From contig JAFSKJ010000006.1 in the NCBI GenBank assembly GCA_017449025.1, positions 1 to 60,728 on the forward strand: a stretch of 60,728 nucleotides of DNA, in the 5' to 3' direction. Origin of the DNA: Prevotella sp. (lineage in GTDB: Bacteria; Bacteroidota; Bacteroidia; Bacteroidales; Bacteroidaceae). Shown here in pieces: positions 17,916 through 28,090 of this stretch. Position 1 is the stretch's first letter; each line of letters begins with the position of its first letter. Made by a program: the position numbers and the translations under genes. The notes below the pieces were generated by a model. It had not been told where the DNA came from. It was given only the letters and a program-made list of their open reading frames with translations, and made no database searches.

Positions 17916-17965
17916 CCTCAAAAGGCATGTTTCACGCCATTTTTATGAATACATTCCATCGGGGG

Positions 17966-19498
17966 TTACGCCTGCTTGTTGTAGCAGTTGAAGATGGTGT
18001 CGAGGGTTGCTTTGGGCAGCTTCTTTGTCAGCAGGCTTACAATCCAAACCACGGGGAATCCGCCCACCATGGCTATGGCTCCACAGTTGATGGGGTTGAT
18101 GGGGTTGCCTGCCAGCATGTTGATGACCGTCAGTCCGACGCCCCAGATGAAGCATGCCCATACGCTGGCTGTGGTTATTCCGCGCCAGTAGAGTCCGAGC
18201 ATGAACGGAGCGAGGAAAGCTCCTGCCAGCGCTCCCCATGATATGCCCATGAGCTGTGCTATGAACGTGGGGGGGTTGAGTGCTATGAGCAGCGATATGA
18301 CTATGAAGAACATTATCAGCACTCGCATCACCACCACCTTGCGGCGCTCAATCTTCTCGGCCACGATGTCGTCGATGGTACCCTCCTCCACTTCACCTGG
18401 CAGCGACTTCTTGTCGCGGTAGATAAGGTCGAGAGTCATGGTAGAGCTTGAGGTGAGCACCAATGAGGCGAGCGTCGACATGGATGCAGAGAGCACCAGC
18501 AGCACCACGAGTGCTATGAGCACGTCGGGCAGTGTGACGAGCATGGCGGGCACGATGGAGTCGAAGGCAATCTTGCCCGTAGCCTCGTTGATGACGGGGT
18601 CGTAGAGGCGTCCGAAACCTCCGAGGAAGTAGCAGCCTCCGGCCACGATGAATGCGAAGATGGTGGAGATGACGGTGCCGCGCTTGATGGCGCTCTCGTC
18701 GGTTATGGAGTAGAACTTGCCCACCATCTGCGGCAGTCCCATAGTGCCTAACGATGTGAGAATGACCACGCCGAGCAGGCCCCACGGGTCGGGTCCGAAC
18801 CACGATGCAAAGCCGCCGTTCACCGACGGGTCGGCGTCGGAGGGTATCTGTGCCAGCTTGTCTACGGCGGCGGAGAGGCCTCCCTGTGCATTGAGCACTG
18901 CAAGTATGACTGCCACGATGCCGAAGAGCATGATGATGCCCTGGATGAAGTCGTTCATGGCCGTGGCCTTGTAGCCGCCGATGATGACATAGACGGCTGT
19001 CAGTATCGACATGATTACTACGCAGTACTCGTAAGGAATGTCGAAGCCCATCTCGAAGAGTCGTGAGATGCCGCTGTAGACGCCTGCCGTGTATGGGATA
19101 AGGAACACGAAGGCAATGATGGAAGCCGCCACGCGCAGACCCTGATCGGCAAAGCGTGTGCCGAAGAAGTCGGGCATGGTGCGACTCTCTATGTGCTGTG
19201 TCATCAGCTTGGTGCGCCGCCCGAGGATGAGCCAAGCCAGCAAGGAGCCGATGACGGCATTGCCAATGCCTATCCAAGCGCTGGAGAGGCCGTATTTCCA
19301 TCCGAACTGTCCGGCATAGCCCACGAAGACCACTGCCGAGAAATAAGAGGTTCCGAAGGCAAAGGCTGTGAGCCACGGACCTACTGCACGGCCTCCGAGC
19401 ACGAAGCCGTCAACACTGCTGGCCTGCTTGCGGGAATAGAGTCCCACTCCTACCATCACGACCAGGAAGATGATGGTTAAAAGAACTTTGATTATCAT
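17966..19498 (-). CDS. Sodium:solute symporter family protein
   Basis: This 510-residue SSS-family transporter has about 13 membrane helices. Typical motifs are SVDGFVLGGRAVGPWLTAFA (residues 28-47), TSYFSAVVFVGYAG, and IIGGYKATAMNDFIQGIIM (about 155-173), the family region linked to sodium-dependent sugar, amino-acid or organic-acid uptake. Substrate cannot be assigned. The ATG at 19498 (MIIKVLLTIIF) was chosen over an upstream TTG. It lies downstream of the porin gene on the same strand, separated by 163 bp holding a large inverted repeat. Joint expression is therefore possible but may be attenuated. Confidence 0.85.
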   Translation of the reverse strand: MIIKVLLTIIFLVVMVGVGLYSRKQASSVDGFVLGGRAVGPWLTAFAFGTSYFSAVVFVGYAGQFGWKYGLSSAWIGIGNAVIGSLLAWLILGRRTKLMTQHIESRTMPDFFGTRFADQGLRVAASIIAFVFLIPYTAGVYSGISRLFEMGFDIPYEYCVVIMSILTAVYVIIGGYKATAMNDFIQGIIMLFGIVAVILAVLNAQGGLSAAVDKLAQIPSDADPSVNGGFASWFGPDPWGLLGVVILTSLGTMGLPQMVGKFYSITDESAIKRGTVISTIFAFIVAGGCYFLGGFGRLYDPVINEATGKIAFDSIVPAMLVTLPDVLIALVVLLVLSASMSTLASLVLTSSSTMTLDLIYRDKKSLPGEVEEGTIDDIVAEKIERRKVVVMRVLIMFFIVISLLIALNPPTFIAQLMGISWGALAGAFLAPFMLGLYWRGITTASVWACFIWGVGLTVINMLAGNPINPINCGAIAMVGGFPVVWIVSLLTKKLPKATLDTIFNCYNKQA

Positions 19499-19501
19499 AA
19501 T

Positions 19502-19661
19502 AAGCCCACCCAAGCCCTCCCAAAGGGAGGGGTGTTTGATTACATGATACGGTGGAAATATCCTTTATTTATTAAACTTCAATTGTTATTTCTCATTCGC
19601 CCAATCCCAATATATTCGGTATTTAAGCATCCCTCCCTTCGGGAGGGTTTGGGTGGGCTTG
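19502..19661. repeat. Long inverted GC-rich repeat between porin and symporter genes
   Basis: The left arm, 19502-19532 (AAGCCCACCC then CCCTCCCAAAGGGAGGG), and the right arm, 19631-19661, are complementary with about two mismatches. They enclose about 100 bp of AT-rich sequence without a gene. Each arm is itself a hairpin. The right arm ends exactly at the porin stop codon, which suggests a terminator or mRNA-processing site that separates expression of the two genes. Confidence 0.6.
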
Positions 19662-20756
19662 CTAAAACGCCACCTGCACCTGTGCCTGCAGCCAGTTGTA
19701 GTCCTTTGAGCTTATGTTCTCGCCACAGAGACAGCGTGTGTACTGCAGCTGCAGACGACACTTCTTGAAATACCAATACTGCAGGCCTATGGTGAGGTTG
19801 GTCTGGTCCCATCCGTCTACCTTGGTGTTGCGGTCGAAGGTCTCGCCTGAGGCTATGACGTCGAGTGCGCCGACCACGGGAATGCAGGCCGTCATGTAGC
19901 CGCCTCGGGAGCCTACGTCGCCGTCCTGTCCGCCGAGCCACTCAGCGCGCAGGCTGGCGGGTCGGGCCTCCTTGTACTGTCCCTCAGAGTAAGGCCGCGT
20001 CTTATACTCGGCGCCCACCGAGTATCGGTTGCGCTTGTAGTTGTCGCCAACCTTTATGTCGGGGTTCCACTTGGCGGTGCCCACTGCGCATCCTGTGCCG
20101 ATGTATCCCGACCCCACTATGCGCAGGCCGTCGAAGGGTTTCACCTCGAGCTTGGCTATGAAATCTTTCTGGTTGTTAAGGTCTTTGCGGTTGATGCCTT
20201 GTCCGCTCATCAGCGCCAGGTCATAGTGCAGCAGGCCCTTGAACAGGTCGCCGTAGACGTTTACGCCCATGTCGCGGCCGTAGTTGACGCCGTTGAGCGG
20301 ATCGGGGCCTTCGCCGGCCAGATAGAGCACGGCCTGTGAGTAGACGTCGATAAGCTCAAGCTGAGTGGGAGACATGGGGTTCTCCATGGTGTAGGAGTGC
20401 TTGAACTGTCCGATGCGTACGGTGAGAGCATTGTCGTTGGAGATGCGGTAGTCGGTGTAATACTCCTGGACTACGCTGGAGAAGTCGTGCATGAACATGA
20501 ATGACCACCTGTCGGTGATGCGGGCCTTGGCCCAGAGAAGCGTCCGCTTGAGGTTGTAGGCGTTGGTCTTGTTGCCGTTGATGTCCTGATACGACCATCC
20601 GCCCTGTGCATAGCCATTGAGTGTGATACGCTCTGTGAAGTTCCTTGTCCAGTCTGTTTTCTGGCTCTTCTCTTTCTGTTGCCCCATGGCGGCAACACTG
20701 CTGAACACTGCCATAGCTACTGCCAGTGTCCGCAACATGAAACTCTTTTTTCTCAT
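19662..20756 (-). CDS. Phosphate-selective porin O/P-like outer membrane protein
   Basis: This 364-residue outer membrane beta-barrel has a signal peptide (about residues 1-26, ending AAMGQ). Alternating strands are rich in aromatic residues, and the C-terminus ends in phenylalanine (AQVQVAF). The pattern (NGYAQGGWSYQD at the first strand, RIGQFKHSYTMENPMSP, WSFMFMHDFSS) fits the OprO/OprP-like family seen in many Bacteroidota. It would allow passive entry of small anions or other solutes; real selectivity cannot be read. A promoter at 20798-20828 precedes it, and a sodium symporter gene follows. Confidence 0.8.
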   Translation of the reverse strand: MRKKSFMLRTLAVAMAVFSSVAAMGQQKEKSQKTDWTRNFTERITLNGYAQGGWSYQDINGNKTNAYNLKRTLLWAKARITDRWSFMFMHDFSSVVQEYYTDYRISNDNALTVRIGQFKHSYTMENPMSPTQLELIDVYSQAVLYLAGEGPDPLNGVNYGRDMGVNVYGDLFKGLLHYDLALMSGQGINRKDLNNQKDFIAKLEVKPFDGLRIVGSGYIGTGCAVGTAKWNPDIKVGDNYKRNRYSVGAEYKTRPYSEGQYKEARPASLRAEWLGGQDGDVGSRGGYMTACIPVVGALDVIASGETFDRNTKVDGWDQTNLTIGLQYWYFKKCRLQLQYTRCLCGENISSKDYNWLQAQVQVAF

Positions 20757-20797
20757 TTTTTCATTCTTTTATTACGGTTAAATGGTTCATGCGGCGG

Positions 20798-20828
20798 CAA
20801 AATTACTCTTTTTCTTTCAATTGTGCAA
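20798..20828 (-). promoter_or_regulatory. Promoter of the porin gene
   Basis: Minus strand: TTG at 20828-20826, a 20-bp spacer, then TAATTTTG at 20805-20798. An AAAAGTGCCAGT motif overlaps its upstream side (20830-20841). Confidence 0.75.
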
Positions 20829-20942
20829 GAAAAAGTGCCAGTAATTCTTCTTTCTGATGTTTTTTGGGCTGTTTCCGTTGAAAAGTGTCAGTAGGCAGGG
20901 GTGTAATAATTGCTTAAAATCCTATAAATAAACTTTGCAGGG

Positions 20943-20973
20943 TTGCACTTGTTGCGAAAATAATGTAACTTTG
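20943..20973 (+). promoter_or_regulatory. Promoter of the C1 peptidase operon
   Basis: TTG at 20943-20945, a 20-bp spacer, then TAACTTTG at 20966-20973, 54 bp before the ATG. An AAAAGTGTCAGTA motif lies about 50 bp upstream of it. Confidence 0.75.
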
Positions 20974-21027
20974 TAGGCTAAAAGTGTGTGAAAGCGTAAA
21001 TAACAACAAACAAAAGCATAAGTAAGA

Positions 21028-22431
21028 ATGAAGAAAACAATCATCCTCACAGCCGTGATGACCATTACAGCACTGACGTCAACGGCACAGACCAAGGACG
21101 GCGGCCTTTCGCGCGCCATTGTCTACGACATACAGAAGGAGCACAAGAACGCGCCTGTGAACAGGGCGCTGGCCAACGCCGTGGCGGCAAACTCCATAGA
21201 CGAGCTTGCCAAGAACCATGCCAATGCTGGCATCGTTGACACCTACTTCAGCGTGGAGACCCCAAAACAGAGCATCACCGACCAGAAGAGCTCCGGCCGC
21301 TGCTGGATGTTCAGCGGGCTCAACGTGCTGCGCTCAGACTATGCCCTGAAACACGACTCCGTGGCCTTGGAGCTGTCGCAGTCATACCTCTTCTTCTGGG
21401 ATCAGCTGGAAAAGTCGAACTTGATGCTACAGGGAGTGATTGACACGGCAAAGAAGCCCATCGACGACCAGCGCGTACAGTTCTTCTTCCACCATCCGCT
21501 CAACGACGGAGGCACCTTCTGCGGTGTGGCCGACTTGGTAGACAAGTACGGGCTGGCACCCAAGGAGGCCATGCCCGAGACCTACTTCACCGACAACACC
21601 AGCAAAGCCTCGAAGCTCATCGCCTCGAAGCTGCGCGAGTTCGGGCTGCAGCTGCGCGAGATGGTGGAGAAGGGAAAGAGCAACTCTTCGGTGGAGAAGG
21701 CCAAGGTGCGCATGCTCGGGCAGATCTATCGCATGCTGGTGCTCACCATAGGCGAGCCTCCCAAGAGCTTCACCTATGCCTTCAAGACCAAGAGCGGGCG
21801 CAACTTAAGCCAGCCCAAGGAGTACACTCCGCAGGAGTTTGCCAAGGAAGTGGTGGGAGGCCCCATCAACGGCACCTTCATCATGGTGATGAACGACCCG
21901 CGCCGACCATACTACAAGACCTACGAGGTGGAGTACGACCGCCACACCTACGACGGCCACAACTGGAAGTACGTCAACCTGCCCATGGACGACATTGAGC
22001 GCATGGCCATAGCTGCCCTGAAGGCAGGCCACAAGCTCTACAGCAGCTACGACGTGGGCAAGATGCTCGACCGCAAGCGCGGCTTTGCCGACACCGAGAA
22101 CTACGACTACGGCTCGCTCTTCTCAACAACCTTCGGCATGGACAAGGCACAGCGGATAGCAACCTTCGACAGCGGCTCCACCCACGCCATGACCCTCACC
22201 GCCGTAGACCTCGACAAGAAAGGCAACGCCAAGAAGTGGAAGGTGGAGAACTCATGGGGCGCCGACTGGGGGCAGAAGGGCTGCCTGATTATGACCGACC
22301 GCTGGATGCGCGAATATATGTTCCGGCTTGTAGTCGACAAGAAGTACGCCACGGAAAAGGTGCGCAAGGCCGCCGAGCTGCCACCAGTCATGGTGATGCC
22401 CGAAGACCCGCTCTTCCTGCCCGACGAGTAG
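21028..22431 (+). CDS. Exported C1-family (PepC/bleomycin hydrolase-like) cysteine peptidase
   Basis: This 467-residue papain-fold peptidase has a signal peptide (about residues 1-21, TALTSTAQ), which sets it apart from cytoplasmic PepC. The catalytic cysteine is C92 in QKSSGRCWMFSGLN. The histidine is about H386 in SGSTHAMTLTAV and the asparagine about N408 in VENSWGADWG. The C-terminus lacks a clear self-processing tail and ends MPEDPLFLPDE. Bleomycin-hydrolase relatives form hexamers and trim peptides as aminopeptidases. This one would act in the periplasm or outside. It heads a run of closely spaced plus-strand genes, with alpha-2-macroglobulin 46 bp downstream. Confidence 0.88.
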   Translation: MKKTIILTAVMTITALTSTAQTKDGGLSRAIVYDIQKEHKNAPVNRALANAVAANSIDELAKNHANAGIVDTYFSVETPKQSITDQKSSGRCWMFSGLNVLRSDYALKHDSVALELSQSYLFFWDQLEKSNLMLQGVIDTAKKPIDDQRVQFFFHHPLNDGGTFCGVADLVDKYGLAPKEAMPETYFTDNTSKASKLIASKLREFGLQLREMVEKGKSNSSVEKAKVRMLGQIYRMLVLTIGEPPKSFTYAFKTKSGRNLSQPKEYTPQEFAKEVVGGPINGTFIMVMNDPRRPYYKTYEVEYDRHTYDGHNWKYVNLPMDDIERMAIAALKAGHKLYSSYDVGKMLDRKRGFADTENYDYGSLFSTTFGMDKAQRIATFDSGSTHAMTLTAVDLDKKGNAKKWKVENSWGADWGQKGCLIMTDRWMREYMFRLVVDKKYATEKVRKAAELPPVMVMPEDPLFLPDE

Positions 22432-22477
22432 CCCGCTGCCCGAGAGAAGCTGAAACAAACCATAAATAGAGTGACCG

Positions 22478-25400
22478 ATGAGAAATTCTGTATTGGCCTT
22501 GATGGCTATCGTAATGATGATACCAATGAAGATGTTCGGAGACAGTTTTGACTCACTATGGAAGCAGTTCGAAGCCGCCAGCGACAAGGACTTGCCGCAG
22601 AAAGAGCTTGAAGTGCTTTCTACCATAGTCAACAAAGCTACCCGGAGCAAGGAGTATGGACAGCTGCTCAAGGCCGAGCTGATGGCGGCACAGGTGAGAA
22701 CCGACATCTCGCCCGACTCACTTGCGCCTGCCGTGGGCAGACTGAAGGAAAGGGCCAGCGCCTGCACTGACATTCCCCTGAAGGCGGTGTACAATGCCGT
22801 GTTGGGGCGTATCTACCAAGACAACAGCTCACTTTCCGACTCAGCATCTTGGAGCAGCCTGTTCTACACCAAGGCCATGGAGAATCCCGACAAGCTGGCT
22901 GCAGTGAAAGCCGGCAAGTACTGCCCCTTAGTGGTCATGGGCAGAGACAGCCGCATATACAACAACGACCTGCTAAGCGTCATAGGCATGTGGACTGACA
23001 ACTACAGGGTCATGCACGAGTATTACGATGCGGCAGGCAACCGCAGCGCAGCCTGCCTCACCGCCTTGGAGCTGGCCAGCGACCACCGCCCCTACGGCAC
23101 ATATAAGGTGGAAGAGTCAGCATATCTGCAAGAGCTCGACTCGCTCATCAAGCTCTACTCCGACGTGCCCGAGGTGGGCGAGGTGGTTATCGAGCGCTTC
23201 GACTTCATGAACAGCCGCACTTCGGCCACCGCCCGGCAGAAGATAGAGTACATTGACGATGCACTGACGCGTTTCAGCAACTGGAAACGCATGGCAGAGC
23301 TGCGCAACAGCCGCAAGCAGCTCACAGCAAGCCAGTTCACGGCAGCCCTCCCGCAAAAGGTGATGACCACCCACGAACAACAGACCGTGAAAATCAAGCG
23401 CATACGCAACGTCAGCGAGATAAAGCTCAACATCTACCGCGTGGCAGCCGACGGCACCATAACCCTCGACCCCTCAAACCCCAAGGACTATGACAAGCTG
23501 AAAACCATGCTCACCCCGCTGCCTGAGCTTACACAGACAGCCCGCTACACGGACTTCACTGATTACGACCTGCACGACGACACCCTTACCATAGGCAGCC
23601 TGCCTGCCGGCGTCTACATGATTGAGGCCCTGAGCACCCCTCTGATGAAAGCCTCGCGCAGCCTGCTCCATGTGAGCGACGTACGCCTGCTCACCGAGCC
23701 ACTGCCAGGCAAGAACCACCGCTATGTGGTGGTTGATGCCACCACAGGCCACCCACTTGCCGGAGCACACATAGATGCCGACATCTACAAGGACTACAGC
23801 TACAAGGATGTGCGCACCGTTAATCTCGTTGCCGACGCCGACGGCGAGTGCCAGCTGGCACTCGGAGCGCGTGAGTCGTTCAAGCGCATCTTCGTATTTA
23901 CCGACAATGACAAGGCCCGCCCCGCCAACAGGGGCGACGGAGGCAGGTACTCATTCACAAAGAGCAACGACAACAACTACATTGAAATCTACACAGACCG
24001 CAGCATCTACCGCCCCGGACAGACCGTACACGCCGCGGCCATCACTTACAGCGTGACAAATAGCATACAACAGAAGGCAATGGCCGATGTCATGCTCGAC
24101 TTTGAGCTTCGCGACGCCAACTACAACTTGGTAAGCAAGAAAAGCGTGCCTGCCGACAAGTTCGGCACCGCTGCTGCCGACTTCGTGCTGCCCTCATCGG
24201 GGCTTACAGGCGACTTCACCCTGCGTGTAGGCCAGTCGGCGACAAGCTTCCGCGTTGAAGAATACAAGCGCCCAACCTTCGAAGCCGCCTTCGACAAGGT
24301 GGACAAGCCATACCAGGTGGGCGACACCGTGGCTGTAAAGGCCGTGGCACGTACATTCGCCGGAGTGCCTGTGCAGGGCGGAAAGGTAAGCTGGCGGATA
24401 AAGCGACAGCACGCATGGTGGTGGTGGCGCTACTCCAACTACTATGAGACAGCCTACATAGGGCACTCAAGCAGCGGCACTGACATTGCCGACGGAGAAA
24501 CCACCACCGGAGCCGACGGCTCGTTCACCATAGACGTGCCAATGCTGCTGCCGGAGAGTGAGTATGCCACATTCTATACCTTCATCGTGACTGCCGACAT
24601 AACAGACCAGGGTGGAGAGACACACAGCTGCGAGACACAACTGAACTTAGGCAACCGCAAGACCGCCTTCGGATGCACGCTGCAGCCGAAAGTGCTCATC
24701 GACGAGAAGCCGGAGTTCGCTTTCACCTACTACAACGCCTCGGGATTTGCCATCAACGGCGACGTGAGCTACCGCCTCGACGGCAGCCAGTGGCAGAAGG
24801 CCAAGACCAACACCCAGATACAGATACCCGCCATGACCAGCGGCAAGCACCTGCTTGAGGCAGTCTGCGGCACCGACAGCATAGAGCGCCACTTCGTGGT
24901 TTTCTCGCTCGACGACAAGAGCCCCGCCATAGAGACCGAAGATTGGTTCTACCAGTCGGCATCGGCATTCACCAACGATGGCAAGCCTGTCACAGTGCAG
25001 ACAGGCTCGTCGGACAGCGACGTATATATTATATATAATGTGTTCTCCGGCGACAAGGTGCTCGAGTCGGGACACGTAATGCGGACAAACGAGCTGATAA
25101 ACCGCAAGCTCACCTACCGTGAAGACTATGGCGACGCCGTGCTGCTTACCTATGCCTGGGTGAAGAACGGCAAGATGTATCACCACACAGCCACCATCAG
25201 CCGTCCACTGCCCGACAAGCAGCTGAAGTTGGAGTGGCACACCTTCCGCGACCGTCTGACACCAGGACAGAAGGAGGAGTGGACACTGCGCGTAGAAATG
25301 CCGCCGACTGCTGCCGACAAGCATCAACAGGCACAGCTTATGGCCACACTCTACGACTACAGCCTCGACCAGCTCTACCCGCACAACTGGTGGCTCTCGC

Positions 25401-28057
25401 CACGCATACACCTCACGTCACCACATACCGACTGGGCCTTCACCATGTGGAGCGGCATATCATTGTCGGCCTACCAGGCTTTAAGCCATGAGACTGTCGA
25501 CGAGCTTGTGTTCTCAACCTTCGACGAGTCGCTCTTCCCAACAATGTACGGCAGGCGGCGCTACGGCGGAATGGTCTACGACATGATGCCTGAGCCAGAG
25601 GCGATGATGGTCGGCGCAGCATCACCAAGATTGTTGCGCAAGACCAACACCACGGGAGCCATGATGGCGCAGAACGCCGCCATGAAGGAGAGTGCCGACG
25701 AGGCAGAAGAAGAAGAATCGAAAATTGACAGCGGCAGCGACCACGACGGCGGGGAAAAGCCGGAGACGGTAGCCACCGTGCGCGAAAACCTGCAGGAGAC
25801 AGCCTTCTTCTATCCACAGCTCGTCACCGATGCCAACGGTATGGTGTCGCTCAAGTTCACACTGCCCGAGAGCCTCACCACCTGGCGCTTCATGGGACTG
25901 GCCCACACCGCCGACATGTATTACGGCCAGATTACCGGCAAGGCAGTAGCCCAGAAGGATGTGATGGTGCAGCCCAACGTTCCGCGATTCCTGCGCGAAG
26001 GCGACGAGGCCACCGTCAGTGCCCGCCTCTTCAATACCGGCGGACGCACTGTCAGCGGTACAGCGCGCATGGAACTTCTTGACCCCGAAACCAACAATGT
26101 TGTATACACAAAGAGTGAACCGTTCACGATAGCCTCCGATGCCACAGCCGCCATCACCTTCACCATTGAGAGTGGTAAGCTCGACGCACAGACCATGAGC
26201 CTGCTCGTATGCCGTGTCATGGCCGAAGGCAAGGGCTTCAGCGACGGCGAACAGCACTACCTGCCAGTGCTGCCCAGCAGGGAGCGCGTCACAGTGAGCA
26301 GACCGTTCACCCAGAACAATCCCGGCACCACCAAGATTGACCTGACAACGATGGTGCCATCCGACGCCACCGGAGGTGAGCTTACTGTGGAGTACACCAA
26401 CAATCCGGCATGGCTCATGGTGCAGGCGCTGCCAACAATGGCCTACACCACTGATGACAATGCCATCTCACAGGCAGCCTCACTTTATGCCAACACCCTG
26501 GGCAAGTTCATACTGAGCCAGATTCCAAACGCAAAGCGCACCTTCGAGCTGTGGCAGAAGGAGAAGGGCACCGAAAACTCGCTGACAAGCAACTTGGAGA
26601 AGAACCAGGAGCTGAAAGACATACTCATAGGCGAGACGCCATGGGTGATGGAGGCAACGCGCGAGACTGAACAGATGCACCGCCTCGCCGACTTCTTCGA
26701 CGAGAACCGCATCACCAGCCAAACAGCCTCTGCCATAGAGAAGCTTGAGAAGTTACAGCTCGACAACGGAGCATGGACATGGTGGGAAGGCATGAACGGC
26801 TCGTTCTGGATAACAGTGGAGATAGCCGAGATGCTCGTACGCCTGAATGCCATGACAGGTACTCAGGCCGACACACGCCAAATGCTAAGCAAGGCCATGA
26901 GCTACATGCAGGGCGAGATTGCCGACGAGGTGAAGGAACTAAAGAAGAAGGAGAAGAAGTACGGTGAGGTAAGCTTCCCGTCATACAAGTGCCTGCAATA
27001 TCTGTATATATGTGCCCTCGACGGCCGCAAGCTTTCCTCGAAAGCCGAGGCAGACAACAAGTATCTGATAGAGCTGCTGCGAAAGGACATCAAGCAGCAA
27101 GACCTCTACGACAAGGCTATCACCGCCATCATACTTGAACGCTACGACCGCAAGGCTGCTCTTGAATACGTTCAGAGCCTGAAACAGTACACCGTTTACA
27201 CCGAGGAGAAAGGCCGCTACTACGACAGCCGCCGCGCAAGCTACTCATGGATGGACTACCGCATACCCACGCAGGTGGCCGCCATCGAGGCCATTGGCCG
27301 ACTTACACCCGACGACCGCCAGACACTGACAGAGATGCAGCGCTGGCTGTTGCAGGAGAAGCGCACCACAAGCTGGAGCACGCCCATCAACAGCGTGAAC
27401 GCCGTCTACGCATTCCTTACAGGAAACAAAGCCTCGTTCGCACCGCAGGAGCGCACGAGACTCTCCATCGACGGCAAACCCCTTGAGCTGCCCAAGGCCA
27501 CTGCCGGCCTGGGCTACGTGAAGACAAAGACCAGCGCCAAGGGAGCCAAGACGCTTACGGCCGAGAAGACATCGGAAGGCATCTCATGGGGAGCCGTCTA
27601 TGCACAGTTCATGCAGCATACGGCGAACATAGCCGACAGCGGCAGCGGCATCACCGTCAGCCGACAGCTCTTTGTAAGCAGAGGGGGCAAGTGGGAGCCG
27701 CTGAACGGGCCGCTGAAGGTAGGTGAACGCATCAAGGTGCGCATAACCATCGAGGGTGAGCGCGACTACGACTTTGTACAGGTGCTCGACCGCCGCGCAG
27801 CATGCATGGAACCAGTGCGGCAGCTCAGCGGCTACAACGGATGGGCATACGTGTCACCACGCGACTGCTCCACAAACTACTATCTCAACATGATGCCCAA
27901 AGGCAAGCGCATCATTGAGACAGAGTACTTCGTAGACAGGGCAGGAACCTACGAGACAGGCACCTGCACCGTGGAGTGCGCCTATTCGCCAGAGTATCGC
28001 GCCAAGACCAAGTCAGTGACACTGCACTGCATACAACAGGAGGACGACGGAAAGTGA
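22478..28057 (+). CDS. Alpha-2-macroglobulin family protein, no thioester motif
   Basis: This 1859-residue exported protein has a signal peptide and an N-terminal helical region. MG1/MG2-type beta domains follow (ITVYTDRSIYRPGQTVHAAA-like motif near residue 505: EIYTDRSIYRPGQTVH). A bait-like low-complexity segment (about 1060-1100, acidic EEEES) precedes the A2M domain (about 1120, LPESLTTWRFMGLAHTADMYYGQ), the helical TED-like domain (about 1290-1640) and a C-terminal receptor-like domain. The CxEQ thioester that traps peptidases is replaced by TTDDNAISQAAS (about 1325). It therefore probably acts without covalent capture, as known for some bacterial A2M proteins (YfaS/MagD type). It lies next to a secreted cysteine peptidase. 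Confidence 0.85.
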   Translation: MRNSVLALMAIVMMIPMKMFGDSFDSLWKQFEAASDKDLPQKELEVLSTIVNKATRSKEYGQLLKAELMAAQVRTDISPDSLAPAVGRLKERASACTDIPLKAVYNAVLGRIYQDNSSLSDSASWSSLFYTKAMENPDKLAAVKAGKYCPLVVMGRDSRIYNNDLLSVIGMWTDNYRVMHEYYDAAGNRSAACLTALELASDHRPYGTYKVEESAYLQELDSLIKLYSDVPEVGEVVIERFDFMNSRTSATARQKIEYIDDALTRFSNWKRMAELRNSRKQLTASQFTAALPQKVMTTHEQQTVKIKRIRNVSEIKLNIYRVAADGTITLDPSNPKDYDKLKTMLTPLPELTQTARYTDFTDYDLHDDTLTIGSLPAGVYMIEALSTPLMKASRSLLHVSDVRLLTEPLPGKNHRYVVVDATTGHPLAGAHIDADIYKDYSYKDVRTVNLVADADGECQLALGARESFKRIFVFTDNDKARPANRGDGGRYSFTKSNDNNYIEIYTDRSIYRPGQTVHAAAITYSVTNSIQQKAMADVMLDFELRDANYNLVSKKSVPADKFGTAAADFVLPSSGLTGDFTLRVGQSATSFRVEEYKRPTFEAAFDKVDKPYQVGDTVAVKAVARTFAGVPVQGGKVSWRIKRQHAWWWWRYSNYYETAYIGHSSSGTDIADGETTTGADGSFTIDVPMLLPESEYATFYTFIVTADITDQGGETHSCETQLNLGNRKTAFGCTLQPKVLIDEKPEFAFTYYNASGFAINGDVSYRLDGSQWQKAKTNTQIQIPAMTSGKHLLEAVCGTDSIERHFVVFSLDDKSPAIETEDWFYQSASAFTNDGKPVTVQTGSSDSDVYIIYNVFSGDKVLESGHVMRTNELINRKLTYREDYGDAVLLTYAWVKNGKMYHHTATISRPLPDKQLKLEWHTFRDRLTPGQKEEWTLRVEMPPTAADKHQQAQLMATLYDYSLDQLYPHNWWLSPRIHLTSPHTDWAFTMWSGISLSAYQALSHETVDELVFSTFDESLFPTMYGRRRYGGMVYDMMPEPEAMMVGAASPRLLRKTNTTGAMMAQNAAMKESADEAEEEESKIDSGSDHDGGEKPETVATVRENLQETAFFYPQLVTDANGMVSLKFTLPESLTTWRFMGLAHTADMYYGQITGKAVAQKDVMVQPNVPRFLREGDEATVSARLFNTGGRTVSGTARMELLDPETNNVVYTKSEPFTIASDATAAITFTIESGKLDAQTMSLLVCRVMAEGKGFSDGEQHYLPVLPSRERVTVSRPFTQNNPGTTKIDLTTMVPSDATGGELTVEYTNNPAWLMVQALPTMAYTTDDNAISQAASLYANTLGKFILSQIPNAKRTFELWQKEKGTENSLTSNLEKNQELKDILIGETPWVMEATRETEQMHRLADFFDENRITSQTASAIEKLEKLQLDNGAWTWWEGMNGSFWITVEIAEMLVRLNAMTGTQADTRQMLSKAMSYMQGEIADEVKELKKKEKKYGEVSFPSYKCLQYLYICALDGRKLSSKAEADNKYLIELLRKDIKQQDLYDKAITAIILERYDRKAALEYVQSLKQYTVYTEEKGRYYDSRRASYSWMDYRIPTQVAAIEAIGRLTPDDRQTLTEMQRWLLQEKRTTSWSTPINSVNAVYAFLTGNKASFAPQERTRLSIDGKPLELPKATAGLGYVKTKTSAKGAKTLTAEKTSEGISWGAVYAQFMQHTANIADSGSGITVSRQLFVSRGGKWEPLNGPLKVGERIKVRITIEGERDYDFVQVLDRRAACMEPVRQLSGYNGWAYVSPRDCSTNYYLNMMPKGKRIIETEYFVDRAGTYETGTCTVECAYSPEYRAKTKSVTLHCIQQEDDGK

Positions 28058-28090
28058 ACCATGAATAATTCACAGAAAAAGACATAGCAC

